A stretch of 64,000 bases of DNA from an uncultured Dyadobacter sp. Its GTDB lineage: Bacteria > Bacteroidota > Bacteroidia > Cytophagales > Spirosomataceae. Under the pieces are notes generated by a model, which saw only the letters and a list, made by a program, of their open reading frames with translations, was not told the DNA's origin and made no database searches. This document shows positions 40,540 through 50,037 of this stretch, piece by piece (position 1 is the stretch's first letter; each line of letters opens with the position of its first letter). The DNA lies in NCBI RefSeq assembly GCF_946482605.1, contig NZ_CAMLSE010000001.1, forward strand, positions 434,001 to 498,000. The letters are read 5' to 3'. The position numbers and the translations under genes were made by a program.

Positions 40540-43440
40540 TTACTTGATAATGTCCCAGCGGAGGCCTGCCTGACCTTTGCGGCCATACCATTCGCTGGAT
40601 GTGGTCCGGCGAATGTCACCCATGTACATTTTGATGGGCGAATCGCTGAGGTTGTTAAGCTCCACAAATGCCCGTAAGCGCTTGCTGATCGTGTAGGTTG
40701 CCGACGCGTCGATGGTGAAATTGGCATCAGTCCAGATGTAATAATCAGGGCCAAGCTGCTGGTTGATGGTTTCCAGCGACGCACCGCGGTAGTTGCCTGC
40801 GAGGCGGACCATGATGTTATTCTTTTCGTAGAACAGAATCGCATTGAAGAGGTTTTTCGACTGATTAGGCAGTTGGGTGCGATCCATTTTTACATTGCCT
40901 TCCAGTCCCCTTGGTACCTTCAGACGACTGTCAATAAAAGTGTAGTTAAACTCCACCCCAAAACCGGAAAAGAATCCGGGCAGGAAGTCGAGACGTTTGT
41001 TAATGCCCGCTTCAAAGCCGATCAGCGACGCGTTTTGCAGGTTTTTAGCTTGTGTTATCAGGTAGCTGCCGCCGTCGATCGTTTGCATGCTCATATTGGT
41101 GAACACCACGTCCTCAATACGTTTGTGAAATACCCCTCCCGAGAGCAACCCGATGTTGGGAAAATAATGCTCACCCATCAGGTCGAAGTTGTTGGAAAAT
41201 GTCGGTTTCAGATCAGGGTTACCCTGGCTGATGGTCATCGGCGTTTTGGTATTGTCGATAGAGGTACCGGGCGTCATGTCGCCGAAGTTGGGCCGGATGA
41301 ATGTGCGGGTATAGGCGGCGCGGATGTTTGTGTTGGTACTCAATGCATATTTCAAATGCAGCATCGGGAGCAACGCATTGTAATTGTTCTTCACGTTCGT
41401 TGGGGTAATGACGGTCGTGGCCCGCGTTCCGGCAATGGTAGCTGCGGAGCCTTCGAGGTCCATGCGGGTATATTCGTTACGCACGCCGGCCACGAGCCGC
41501 AACCGATCACTGACCTGATATTCACCCATGATGTACGCCGATGCCACCTGTTCGGAACCTTCGTAAAGCGCCGTCGGGTTTGTTTTAGGGGTTACTTCCA
41601 CAAAGCCGTTTTTAGTAAGCGATTCGGCGCCATACAAGTTAAAAAGCTGATCCTTGGTAAGCGGGTTCATCACATACTGGCTATGGTCGCCAGGCATATG
41701 GCCGAAAAATTCACTTCCTTTCGCCGGCTTTGCAGTTTGCAGGCTGGCCAGGCTCAGCAATGCCGGTGAGTTAGGCACACCGAGCGCAGCGGCAGGCATG
41801 AATACAATGCTCGATCCGTAGGTGCTTTCCCGGTATTTGTGGCGGTATTTGACCCCGAATTTCAGTTTCAGACTTTTAGAAACTTCGGTTTGAAGGTTCA
41901 GCTGCACATTCCGGTCGTGCTCGCTGTTGTTCAACTGCGCGATCACGAGTTGCTGGAGCGTCAGCTTTTGCGGGTCCATGATCTCCGATTCATTGGCCAG
42001 ACCAGCGTCAAAATGCATCGGATCACCCCCAACACCATTGGGTGAATCGAAACCCCAGTAACGCTTACCATCTGAGGACAGGTTATTGAAACCGCCCGTG
42101 ATTTTCTGCCTGAAAGTGCCTATCGGCAAACCTTTGGTACCATAAGTAGGAGGTGTTTCGAGAAAATACCTCGATTTGTAGTCGCTGTACGACCAGTCTG
42201 CTTTGAGTTTGGAAGCCACCTGATGTTCGCCGCCGATTTCACCTCCCTGAATGGCCGTCTGATAATGTGAATAGCGGTAATTGTACTGATAGCGGCTATT
42301 GGTATAGTCGATATACGATTCCGAAACGGGGCGGATATCATTGAACTTGTTGAGCATCCCCCTGAAAAAGAGCTTGCTTGCTCCATTGAGCTTGTACTCC
42401 ATTCCCAGGCTGAGGCCCATCGTCTGGCGTTTACCCATGTACCGCTTCAACATCACCGAATTAATGGATTTCTTCTGAGCCGTCTCGGCCGAGCCCGTGT
42501 TGTAGCTGACATCAAATGCATCGGCGCCCCATTGGCGGTCCCAAATGGCCCCGGCAAGCACAATGCCAAGTTTTTCCTTAAAAAAGCGGTCGCCGTAAAT
42601 CAGCGAGGCATTGTAAGTGCCATTTTGAGAAAACGAGTTGTATCCGCCGGCCAGGCTTGCATTAAGCTGGCGATAAGCCGGTGCTGTTCTGGTGATAAAA
42701 TTGATGGAGCCTCCAATGGCGTCGCCTTCCATATCGGGTGTAATCGCTTTGGCGACCTGCACATACTGAATCATTTCCGACGGGATCGCATCCAGAACTG
42801 ACGACCGGTTGCCCAGCACATTGGAGCTCGGCAATCTGCTGCCGTTGAAGAGGGTAGAGGTCCATGCAAATGGCGTTCCGCGTACGGTCGCCTGGTCGGC
42901 TTCCCCGTGGTACCGGGCCACCGCCACGCCCTGCATGCGCTGCACAGCTTCGGCGATGTTGCGATCGGGTAGTTTGCCGATGGCGTCGGAAGCCATTACG
43001 TCTATGATCGCATTGGAATTTCTTTTAATGCTCATCGCTTTGATCTGAGACGGAGCCATGCTACCGGTAATGAGCACTTCGCCCAGCGTGTTCTTGCTAT
43101 CGGGCCGCAATTCTATATTGCCCAGGTCGGTTATACCTTTGCCGATCACGATATCCATTTCTTTCGGGGCATAGCCGACATACGTAATGGTAAGCTGCGC
43201 ATGTCCTTGCGTATGGGCGACGAGCGTGAACGAACCGTCTATTTCCGTAGAAGCAAAGAGGTTGTGCGCCGGCATTCGCACCGTTGCGCCAGGAAGACTT
43301 CCGTCCTTGCTGATGACCGTGCCTTTGACCGTCTGTCCACGAGCGTGCGGTGCGAGTGCCAGCAGGATCGTCAGCGACCAGAGTAGCCTGCGTTGTAATC
43401 GTTTGTCGGAGAAGGGACCGACGTTAGTAAAATTGTACAT
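40540..43440 (-). CDS. TonB-dependent receptor, TIGR01782-like class
   Basis: 966 residues from ATG 43440 (MYNFTNVGPFSDKRLQRRLL); the upstream frame has no signal. After the signal (LLALAPHARGQT) comes a regulatory-like domain (VKGTVISKDGSLPGATVRM). The plug carries SDAIGKLPDRNIAEAVQRMQ, ATVRGTPFAWTSTLFNGSRL, and IPSEMIQYVQVAKAITPDME, GDAIGGSINFITR, the hallmark of the TIGR01782 class rather than SusC. The barrel ends QAGLRWDIIK. No SusD partner. With the downstream phosphatase it suggests uptake of a phosphorylated or organic-phosphate ligand; that is inference. It is divergent from a membrane AraC regulator at 43692. Confidence 0.94.
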   Translation of the reverse strand: MYNFTNVGPFSDKRLQRRLLWSLTILLALAPHARGQTVKGTVISKDGSLPGATVRMPAHNLFASTEIDGSFTLVAHTQGHAQLTITYVGYAPKEMDIVIGKGITDLGNIELRPDSKNTLGEVLITGSMAPSQIKAMSIKRNSNAIIDVMASDAIGKLPDRNIAEAVQRMQGVAVARYHGEADQATVRGTPFAWTSTLFNGSRLPSSNVLGNRSSVLDAIPSEMIQYVQVAKAITPDMEGDAIGGSINFITRTAPAYRQLNASLAGGYNSFSQNGTYNASLIYGDRFFKEKLGIVLAGAIWDRQWGADAFDVSYNTGSAETAQKKSINSVMLKRYMGKRQTMGLSLGMEYKLNGASKLFFRGMLNKFNDIRPVSESYIDYTNSRYQYNYRYSHYQTAIQGGEIGGEHQVASKLKADWSYSDYKSRYFLETPPTYGTKGLPIGTFRQKITGGFNNLSSDGKRYWGFDSPNGVGGDPMHFDAGLANESEIMDPQKLTLQQLVIAQLNNSEHDRNVQLNLQTEVSKSLKLKFGVKYRHKYRESTYGSSIVFMPAAALGVPNSPALLSLASLQTAKPAKGSEFFGHMPGDHSQYVMNPLTKDQLFNLYGAESLTKNGFVEVTPKTNPTALYEGSEQVASAYIMGEYQVSDRLRLVAGVRNEYTRMDLEGSAATIAGTRATTVITPTNVKNNYNALLPMLHLKYALSTNTNIRAAYTRTFIRPNFGDMTPGTSIDNTKTPMTISQGNPDLKPTFSNNFDLMGEHYFPNIGLLSGGVFHKRIEDVVFTNMSMQTIDGGSYLITQAKNLQNASLIGFEAGINKRLDFLPGFFSGFGVEFNYTFIDSRLKVPRGLEGNVKMDRTQLPNQSKNLFNAILFYEKNNIMVRLAGNYRGASLETINQQLGPDYYIWTDANFTIDASATYTISKRLRAFVELNNLSDSPIKMYMGDIRRTTSSEWYGRKGQAGLRWDIIK

Positions 43441-43662
43441 GGTAGTCCGGGATTGTTTACGGCAAAGGTGCCGCGACTTCCTTCTCACTTCAACCCAAGC
43501 CAACAGTTGCTACCCGTACACGTCCTGCTTGTTGGAGTGAGACGATGAATGATTTGATATTCAAATACTTATGTATTATTAACAAATCATTAAGAAAGCG
43601 TGCAAGCATCTCCGGCATCACAGGGCAACCGGTTCCTTAATATCCAGGTAATACTGAAATCC

Positions 43663-43670
43663 TAAATTTG
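43663..43670 (+). promoter_or_regulatory. Minus-7 box for the AraC gene at 43692
   Basis: TAAATTTG is a perfect match to TAnnTTTG. The upstream TTTG element is poor (TTCC at about the right distance). It would start transcription about 15 nt before the ATG at 43692 and speaks against the earlier TTG at 43668. Confidence 0.4.
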
Positions 43671-43691
43671 CATTGGAAAAAAAAGCAATAC

Positions 43692-44816
43692 ATGCATCAT
43701 ATTATCGCAATCGGCATCTTTCAGGCGATCATCGCTGCGGGTATGCTTTGGAAAGGCAAAGTTCGGACGAGCGCAGATTCTTTGTTGATCATGTTTATTG
43801 CCTGCATCGGATGCCACCTTTCGATCAAATTTGTGATTTACACGTTCGTGAACGACGAGCAGGTAAGGCAGCAAATGAATACTTTCATTGGCTTTTGCTA
43901 CGCTCCGTTGCTGTACCTGTATGCGCGCAAAGTAGACGACGGCGCTTTTATGCCTGCCACGCGCTGGTATGTATTCCTGCCGTTTGTTGCTGCCGCCATC
44001 GCTTATTTTACCATTGCAGGTGTAATTATGGTCTCCGGAACATCGGGTTACGGACTGCTCAAATGGTACAACCTGGGAAGCTATTGCGGGATATTGCTTT
44101 CGGACGTTAGTTACGCGTCGCTTGCATTACGCATCAGGCTTGGCTTTGCGGAAGAGAAAGTGGTGGAAAAACGCATTGTGGCGGTGATTGCCTGGTGTTT
44201 TTTGGGCATGGTATGCGTGTCAGGCCCCGTTTATTTTGTCAATACATTCTTCAACGCCGACCTCATGATCCCCGTCCGCATGATCACCTATACGGCATTG
44301 AGTGCGCTTTGTGTGATGATTATTTATTACAAATTTGTCGCCGGCATCACACCGGATGCTTCTTCACCCCGTACCGAGACAGCACCGATCGTGCCAATCG
44401 GTGCGACAGAGGGCCCGATAGCGCGAAAGGCCGTACTTTCCGGGGAAAAGCAAAAGGAAATATGGGAGTCATTAGAGGCACAAATGCGCCGGAATTTGTT
44501 CTTCACCGACTGCGACCTGAATCTCGATAAATTTGCCGGCCTGACCGGTGTCAACAAATACCACCTCTCCGAAACGCTGAATAGTTTCGCTGGTAAGTCA
44601 TTTTACCAGTACATCAACGAATACCGCATTGCCTACGCTTTAAAGGAAATGGAGATGGTTTCTGCCAGCGATTCGGAGGAGTTCAATTTTCTTTCTCTCG
44701 CCTATAAGTCCGGTTTCAAGGCGAAGTCGTCCTTCAACCGGTATTTCAAGGAGATAACCGGTTTCACACCTTCGGAGCATCTGAGGATACTGCGCCAGCC
44801 CAAAATTGCGGTGTGA
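43692..44816 (+). CDS. AraC-family regulator with N-terminal membrane domain
   Basis: 374 residues from ATG 43692 (MHHIIAIGIFQAIIAAGMLW). Seven hydrophobic segments to about residue 215; a linker; then the AraC domain CDLNLDKFAGLTGVNKYHLS, FYQYINEYRIAYALKEMEMV, YKSGFKAKSSFNRYFKEITG and FTPSEHLRIL. Same architecture as the regulator at 33965-35146. Divergent from the TonB-receptor/phosphatase operon across 250 bp, so that operon is the likely target. Confidence 0.92.
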   Translation: MHHIIAIGIFQAIIAAGMLWKGKVRTSADSLLIMFIACIGCHLSIKFVIYTFVNDEQVRQQMNTFIGFCYAPLLYLYARKVDDGAFMPATRWYVFLPFVAAAIAYFTIAGVIMVSGTSGYGLLKWYNLGSYCGILLSDVSYASLALRIRLGFAEEKVVEKRIVAVIAWCFLGMVCVSGPVYFVNTFFNADLMIPVRMITYTALSALCVMIIYYKFVAGITPDASSPRTETAPIVPIGATEGPIARKAVLSGEKQKEIWESLEAQMRRNLFFTDCDLNLDKFAGLTGVNKYHLSETLNSFAGKSFYQYINEYRIAYALKEMEMVSASDSEEFNFLSLAYKSGFKAKSSFNRYFKEITGFTPSEHLRILRQPKIAV

Positions 44817-44942
44817 CATCGGGACTTAAATCTTGATCCGTAAAATTCTTGGTTTTGCTATCTATTGATTTTGTTACCAGTTAAAAGTCAATCCTTCTTG
44901 TCTTATTAGTGCATGCGCAGACGGTCTACAAACAATGCACCT

Positions 44943-46418
44943 ATGAGAAAATGCTACATTTCCTTCGTCTTCATGTTGTTTACTTACGTTGCCTCTGCGC
45001 AAAACGTAAAACCTTGTAAACCCTGCGAGGAGTTAAAGAATCTTCAACTTCCGGATGTTACCATTTTAGTCGCCGAGCCTAATGCCGGCGATACGATTAG
45101 AAATCCGCACGAACCGTGGCGCGGAACTATCGTCATACGGAAGCCTTTCTGCCGCATAATGGGAAGGATAAGTAAGGAAATCAATTTTGAGATCTTATTG
45201 CCCGAACAAAGCAATACCCGTTTTCTGATGTCGGGAGGAGGAGGCTTTGTCGGCAGCATTCAAAATGATTTTAAGTCTAAGGTAGACGAGGGATTTGTAA
45301 CAGCTGGTACAGACACGGGGCACGAAGGTGGTAGCGATGCCAAATGGGCGTACAACAACATGGAGCGACAACTTAACTTTGGTCGGCTTGCCATCCACCG
45401 TACCGCCGTGGTTTCGAAAGCCATAATGCAAAGTTACTATTGCGCGGCACCTTCCAAATCGTATTTTGTTGGCTGTTCCCGTGGGGGCGGACAGGCGATG
45501 GTCGAGGCCCAGTATTATCCCGGGGATTTTGATGGGATCGTGGCTGGGGCACCTGCATTTGCATGGCCGGCAATAGCCGCGAAATTTATACAGCACAGCC
45601 AATATAATTATCCTGACCCCAAAGAACTGAGGCCGGTCATCACCAAAGACAATCTCAAACTTTTACAGAAGGAAGTGTTGAAACAATGTGACCAACTTGA
45701 CGGTTCGGCTGATGGGATTATCGGCAATCCGGGCAAATGCAGGTTTGATTTTTCTAAGCTGTCGGTTTGTGCCGACGAAACACCGGGAAGCGCGTGTATA
45801 ACAAGGAAACAGTTGGCGGCAATCAAATCTATTTACAGTCCTTTGGTTGCAAATGGCAAACAGATTTATCCCGGTTTCCCTTTCGGCGGAGAAGATGAAG
45901 GGGGCTCCTGGGATCCCTGGATCACCACGCCAATTTCCTCCAAGACACAGGAGCCAAGTTTGCATTATATGTTTTCTACAAACATTTTCAAGTATCTCAT
46001 TTTCAACGATTCCACTTTCGATTATACGAAGTACAATTTTAAAAACTTTGCTTCGGAAACTGCTTATGCGTCATCTTACCTGGATGCCACAAGTACTGAT
46101 TACAGCGAGTTTAAAAAACGCAACGGCAAGATTATCTTTTTCCATGGCTGGAATGACGCAGCGCTTTCGGCAAACGCGACCATTGAGCACTACAATGGGA
46201 TATTGAAAGGCGACAAAAACGCTCCATCTTTTGCAAGACTGTTCCTCCTTCCGGGCGTCCTGCATTGCGGCGGCGGCCCGGGCTGCGACAATGTGGATTG
46301 GGTCAGTCTAATCATTGATTGGGTAGAAAAAGCAAAGGCGCCTGACCAGATCGTCGCTTCGAAGGCGGTTGGGGGGAACGTTACTACAAAAGAAATTTTT
46401 GCTTACCCGAAGGAGTAG
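44943..46418 (+). CDS. Tannase / feruloyl-esterase family hydrolase, secreted
   Basis: 491 residues from ATG 44943 (MRKCYISFVFMLFTYVASAQ). The alpha/beta-hydrolase nucleophile YFVGCSRGGGQAMVEAQYYP has the Cys-Ser pair of the family, the catalytic acid lies in FFHGWNDAALSANATIEHY, and HCGGGPGCD supplies the His-Cys pair; the two cysteines normally form the CS-D-HC disulfide. A lid region with paired Cys (CDQLDGSADGIIGNPGKC) may bind calcium. Substrates of relatives are galloyl, feruloyl or terephthaloyl esters; which applies here cannot be seen. Length agrees with the family. Confidence 0.93.
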   Translation: MRKCYISFVFMLFTYVASAQNVKPCKPCEELKNLQLPDVTILVAEPNAGDTIRNPHEPWRGTIVIRKPFCRIMGRISKEINFEILLPEQSNTRFLMSGGGGFVGSIQNDFKSKVDEGFVTAGTDTGHEGGSDAKWAYNNMERQLNFGRLAIHRTAVVSKAIMQSYYCAAPSKSYFVGCSRGGGQAMVEAQYYPGDFDGIVAGAPAFAWPAIAAKFIQHSQYNYPDPKELRPVITKDNLKLLQKEVLKQCDQLDGSADGIIGNPGKCRFDFSKLSVCADETPGSACITRKQLAAIKSIYSPLVANGKQIYPGFPFGGEDEGGSWDPWITTPISSKTQEPSLHYMFSTNIFKYLIFNDSTFDYTKYNFKNFASETAYASSYLDATSTDYSEFKKRNGKIIFFHGWNDAALSANATIEHYNGILKGDKNAPSFARLFLLPGVLHCGGGPGCDNVDWVSLIIDWVEKAKAPDQIVASKAVGGNVTTKEIFAYPKE

Positions 46419-46437
46419 GTTACGGAATAACTCTTCA

Positions 46438-46863
46438 CTACCTGCTCCCAATCAGCCTTTCTAACCTCTCCATCATCTCATCCTTCTCCTTCAACATCCG
46501 TTCATACAAAGCAATCTTCTCCTCATGAAGCTGCATGATTTTTTCGACAGGATGAAAGTTAATGGTGCCATTGTTGAATGAATTTTCAAAGGCGACATCC
46601 TGAAATGTATTCGCAATAATGTTCACCGCTTTCTCCTCGTCAAAATTCAGAATTGCCTCGGCCGGAATTTTGAGAATAGCGGCAACCTGCTCCAAAATGT
46701 CGGAATCGATTTTTTCCTTCTGTTCGAGGAGGGAGATCTTTTGCTGGTTCCAATCCTCACCAAGCTGAAACGCGAGCGCGTCTTGTTTCAGACCCATCAG
46801 CTCGCGAAATCGCTTTACGTTACGGCCTTCGTGGATCTTCGGATTGGAGGTAGTATGTGCCAT
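46438..46863 (-). CDS. XRE-type helix-turn-helix regulator with C-terminal coiled coil
   Basis: 141 residues from ATG 46863 (MAHTTSNPKIHEGRNVKRFR); an ATG ten codons earlier is possible. Helix-turn-helix of the Cro/CI type at about residues 12-68 (ELMGLKQDALAFQLGEDWNQ, KISLLEQKEKIDSDILEQVA). The C-terminal third is a charged coiled coil (EEKIALYERMLKEKDEMMER). Similar orphan XRE proteins are common in Bacteroidota. Target unknown; a short inverted repeat at 46957-46983 lies upstream. Confidence 0.9.
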   Translation of the reverse strand: MAHTTSNPKIHEGRNVKRFRELMGLKQDALAFQLGEDWNQQKISLLEQKEKIDSDILEQVAAILKIPAEAILNFDEEKAVNIIANTFQDVAFENSFNNGTINFHPVEKIMQLHEEKIALYERMLKEKDEMMERLERLIGSR

Positions 46864-47232
46864 TCGGAAAGGGTGTTTGGTGAAAAAAGGCAATTTATAT
46901 AAATCTGCCCGGATGTGCTTGGATAACTTACGGCATTGCCATGTATGTTACCGGCCAGAAGTGTAAACGGTATTGACACTTCTCTTTGCCCCGGCGTTTG
47001 GAATGCGCGTTTGTTTAACCGCCATGTCGCATAATGCGTTTTATTATTTGGCAACTGCGCTTTCACGTTACCGGCACCGGGTCAATTGGGCCTGGTGAGA
47101 TGATGATGGTGAATATTTAATCTCCTATACAACCCTGGCCTCTCAATAAGGCCTCTTTGCCATAGAGCTAGTGTGAAATTCTAATCAACCAGGAAGCTAT
47201 GCTCGGCTGCAACACTGCTAACTTTTTCGCTT
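46864..47232. other. Divergent control region between the XRE and OMP-like genes
   Basis: 369 bp without a supported gene. AGAAGTGT (46957-46964) and ACACTTCT (46976-46983) form an 8-bp inverted repeat with an 11-nt spacer, about 95 bp before the XRE start, a possible operator for autoregulation. An 83-codon minus-strand frame here overlaps the XRE gene start and is not credible. Confidence 0.4.
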
Positions 47233-48480
47233 ATGAAGCTTTTATATCTACCTTTTTTGTTTTTAGGGTTTCAGTTTTCATACGCACAGGATTCGGTGCG
47301 GGTGGTTTTTAGCGAGGAAGAACCGGCCGCGACATTTGTCAAACAGCGATTTGTGGACCGGTATGAGAACGTTTTTATGACCAAAATACCTTCTCGCCAT
47401 ATGATGAAGGCAGGGCTTACATTCTTGCCGAATTACCTGTTCAGTATCGGGAATGGGTCTACAAATGCCACACAGATTGACCTGGGGTACGAATATAAGT
47501 TGTTGCCGTCCTGGTCGGTAGGAGCGGAAATAGGGGTGAGCGGGGGCTCGGGCAGAAACAACGGGATGGCGGCCATCATTGCTGGCAGAGTCTATGGCCG
47601 CTGGTATTACGATATGCTCCGGAGGATCAGCAAAGGGAGTAGCAGCAATAACTTTACAGGAAACTTCCTTGCGTTGGTCGGTGAAAGACAATGGGGACAG
47701 GAGGTTGTAAAAACCAACTTTAAAAGGATAGGGGTTGAGTTCGGCATGCAACGACGATTCTTAAATAGTGGACGGCTGGAACTGGGAATCGGGCTTTACT
47801 ACCAGGACTATCAACAGGATCGCTTTTCGGGCCTGATTTATGAAGTCAGCAAGTCGTCCCGGATCGCGATTGCCTCCCGGACGAGTATGGGCTTTGCCTT
47901 CGGGGATTGGAAAAGGCAGGTTGACCAACCGTTTTGCGAAGTGTTGCGTTGCGACGACTTCGTAAAACAACAATGGAAGCTCCAATGGCCAACCATTTAC
48001 CTTTCGCCGGATTATTCTAACGGAAACATCGGCTTATCCTATGAACGAAAGTTGAGAAGCAGCCCGTTTTCGCTGAATTCGCATATTTCATTAGATTATA
48101 TGCGCATTGCTTCGGAAGATTTTCCGGTACCGGGAGTAAAGCTGGTTGCCAACGACTATCAGTTGCAATCGTCCGTGCATTTGCGCTACTATGTCAACCA
48201 GAAAAAAGCATTGAGGCGAGGCACTGGCGGGAACAACCTGCAAGGCCTTTATATTGCGCCATATACACATTACCTTTTTTACCACAGTGAAACTTATTCC
48301 TGGCAAGATACGAACAAACGTCACCTGGGCCTTGGTGCCAGCGCCGGTTTCCAGCAAGTGGTGTTTGGCAAAGCATTCATCGACTTCTCCGCCGGAATGA
48401 GTCATAATTTGCTTAAAATAGATGCGAATTCGAAGCGTTATCTCGGCTATGTGCGATTGGGTTTTGGATTAATATTGTAG
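47233..48480 (+). CDS. Putative outer-membrane beta-barrel protein, unknown
   Basis: 415 residues; signal peptide MKLLYLPFLFLGFQFSYAQD. Alternating aromatic/Gly strands through the length (LGYEYKLLPSWSVGAEIGVS; GNIGLSYERKLRSSPFSLNS; SLDYMRIASEDFPVPGVKLV) and the C-terminus GYVRLGFGLIL suggest a beta-barrel. A Cys pair (CEVLRC) lies mid-protein near residue 237. No named family. Monocistronic between an XRE gene and the DUF1593 operon. Confidence 0.7.
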   Translation: MKLLYLPFLFLGFQFSYAQDSVRVVFSEEEPAATFVKQRFVDRYENVFMTKIPSRHMMKAGLTFLPNYLFSIGNGSTNATQIDLGYEYKLLPSWSVGAEIGVSGGSGRNNGMAAIIAGRVYGRWYYDMLRRISKGSSSNNFTGNFLALVGERQWGQEVVKTNFKRIGVEFGMQRRFLNSGRLELGIGLYYQDYQQDRFSGLIYEVSKSSRIAIASRTSMGFAFGDWKRQVDQPFCEVLRCDDFVKQQWKLQWPTIYLSPDYSNGNIGLSYERKLRSSPFSLNSHISLDYMRIASEDFPVPGVKLVANDYQLQSSVHLRYYVNQKKALRRGTGGNNLQGLYIAPYTHYLFYHSETYSWQDTNKRHLGLGASAGFQQVVFGKAFIDFSAGMSHNLLKIDANSKRYLGYVRLGFGLIL

Positions 48481-48545
48481 TGTGAATAATTCCTTAAAAC
48501 CGGGTTCTTTGTTGCTTCCAGGATAGCTTTCCAGGTTCACCGTCG

Positions 48546-49991
48546 CTATCTCTGTTTAGGAACGATGGTCACAACGACTCGTTTATAGCGCGCAAGACTC
48601 GGCACTCCCTTGTTCGTTACTTTCAGAATGAAGTGAACCGTCTGAGGGCTTTCCACTTCGGGCGCTTTTACTTCTTCGATAACCGATAGGTTGTCGGCTG
48701 GCATGATCGGGATTGTTTGCTTCAACGACCCTGCTTCCGGGTATTGAAACCACAAAAAACTTAACCCATCTCCATCCGGATCAACTGAGGCACTCCCGTT
48801 CAATGAAAAGGTATCGCCAGACCTGACGGTAAATTGGTCCGGCGTTGTCAGTTTAGCTACCGGCGGGTGATTGGCCTGTTTGTAGCTCTTGGTACACCAG
48901 TCCATACGAGCAGCAAAATCATGCTGGATTTCTTCCCTCCATCGCCAAAACGTCACGTGATTGTTTTTGTATACCGTCGTATCCTTGACCCAAGCTCTTC
49001 CCCAGGGTGCTGGCTTCCAGGGGGAATAGGTATCTTCGGCATTCGTCCAGAACGGCCGGGTTTCCTCTTCCAATGGCACGATCCATTGCGCTTTTGGGTC
49101 AAACGGAGGTTTGTAATATTCATACCGCCCGCCCCAGCCTCCCCAGTTGGGATGCTCGGGTTCACTAAGCCCATTGGGAACCAGAGCCAACCAGGATGGG
49201 GTATCGCCTTCCATACCAAATGCTACATCAGGATAAACAGCTCCCAACGGACCATGCCCATGCTGAATGTTTTGCAACAGCCAGTCGTTTTTGATCACTT
49301 CATTGTTAGCTCCCGGTGCCACACGCATGATGGCACTCCAGGTAGCTTGCTGGTACGCTCCGGGGCTGGCGATGTAGAACAAATCAGGGAAATTTTTCCG
49401 AATCCAGGGCCCTGAGTTATCCTGATCCGAAATGGTATACACCCGAAGCTTGCTGATGAGCCGTTTGGCTTCCGCTTCCGGTTTTGTTTCCCGTATTTTC
49501 CAGAGCGCCTGGGCCAGCGTGTTCGGTCCACCCCATACCGAGATCCACAATGGACGCTTGTCTGCTTTCTCCAACGTTCGGACGATCCAGTCGGACCCTT
49601 CCGAATCTTTTCCCTTTCCGACGCCTTCCATGCCATAGACAGGCAACCCTTTTTTAACCAAACTCATCAATTTCTCCGCGGTTGGAAATCCCGTTTCGTG
49701 CTTAACAAGTGTAGGTTGTACTTTCCCGTATGCAGCGATGGTTTTTCGGATCAGTTCAGGACGAACATGCTTGCTTTGATGAATAGAAGTCGATGCAATA
49801 ATCCCTTCCAGGTCCATTTGGTTGGTATAGAGCATTAACCGTACCATGGATTGAGAGTCGTCGGGTTCATTGCCGATATCGGTGATGACAATCAGCCGAT
49901 GCCGGCCGGCCGGTTGTGCGGCCGCCGAAAGCATCGACATCGTGCAAAACATACAAAAGATAGCCGCTACTATTTTCAGTGATTGCTCCAT
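48546..49991 (-). CDS. DUF1593 / Sde182-type secreted hydrolase-like protein
   Basis: 481 residues from ATG 49991 (MEQSLKIVAAIFCMFCTMSM); signal ends near AAAQP. The nucleoside-hydrolase-like N-terminal domain contains RLIVITDIGNEPDDSQSMVR (the Asp cluster that binds metal in nucleoside hydrolases), LEGIIASTSIHQSK, WISVWGGPNTLAQALW and AFGMEGDTPSWL. A C-terminal Ig-like domain has SASVDPDGDGLSFLWFQYPE and ends in VVVTIVPKQR. The family occurs in glycan-utilisation loci and its substrate is uncertain; ribosyl or other glycosidic bonds are possible. It is the last gene of the 55575-48546 operon, 46 nt after the tannase-like gene. Confidence 0.9.
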   Translation of the reverse strand: MEQSLKIVAAIFCMFCTMSMLSAAAQPAGRHRLIVITDIGNEPDDSQSMVRLMLYTNQMDLEGIIASTSIHQSKHVRPELIRKTIAAYGKVQPTLVKHETGFPTAEKLMSLVKKGLPVYGMEGVGKGKDSEGSDWIVRTLEKADKRPLWISVWGGPNTLAQALWKIRETKPEAEAKRLISKLRVYTISDQDNSGPWIRKNFPDLFYIASPGAYQQATWSAIMRVAPGANNEVIKNDWLLQNIQHGHGPLGAVYPDVAFGMEGDTPSWLALVPNGLSEPEHPNWGGWGGRYEYYKPPFDPKAQWIVPLEEETRPFWTNAEDTYSPWKPAPWGRAWVKDTTVYKNNHVTFWRWREEIQHDFAARMDWCTKSYKQANHPPVAKLTTPDQFTVRSGDTFSLNGSASVDPDGDGLSFLWFQYPEAGSLKQTIPIMPADNLSVIEEVKAPEVESPQTVHFILKVTNKGVPSLARYKRVVVTIVPKQR

Positions 49992-50037
49992 GGATTTATT
50001 CAGTTTGGTGAGTCTCGACAATTGGACGATTAATTAC

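Noticed and set aside
46815..47066. 83-codon minus-strand frame upstream of the XRE gene
   Set aside because: Overlaps the start of the XRE gene in another frame; no motif or signal.
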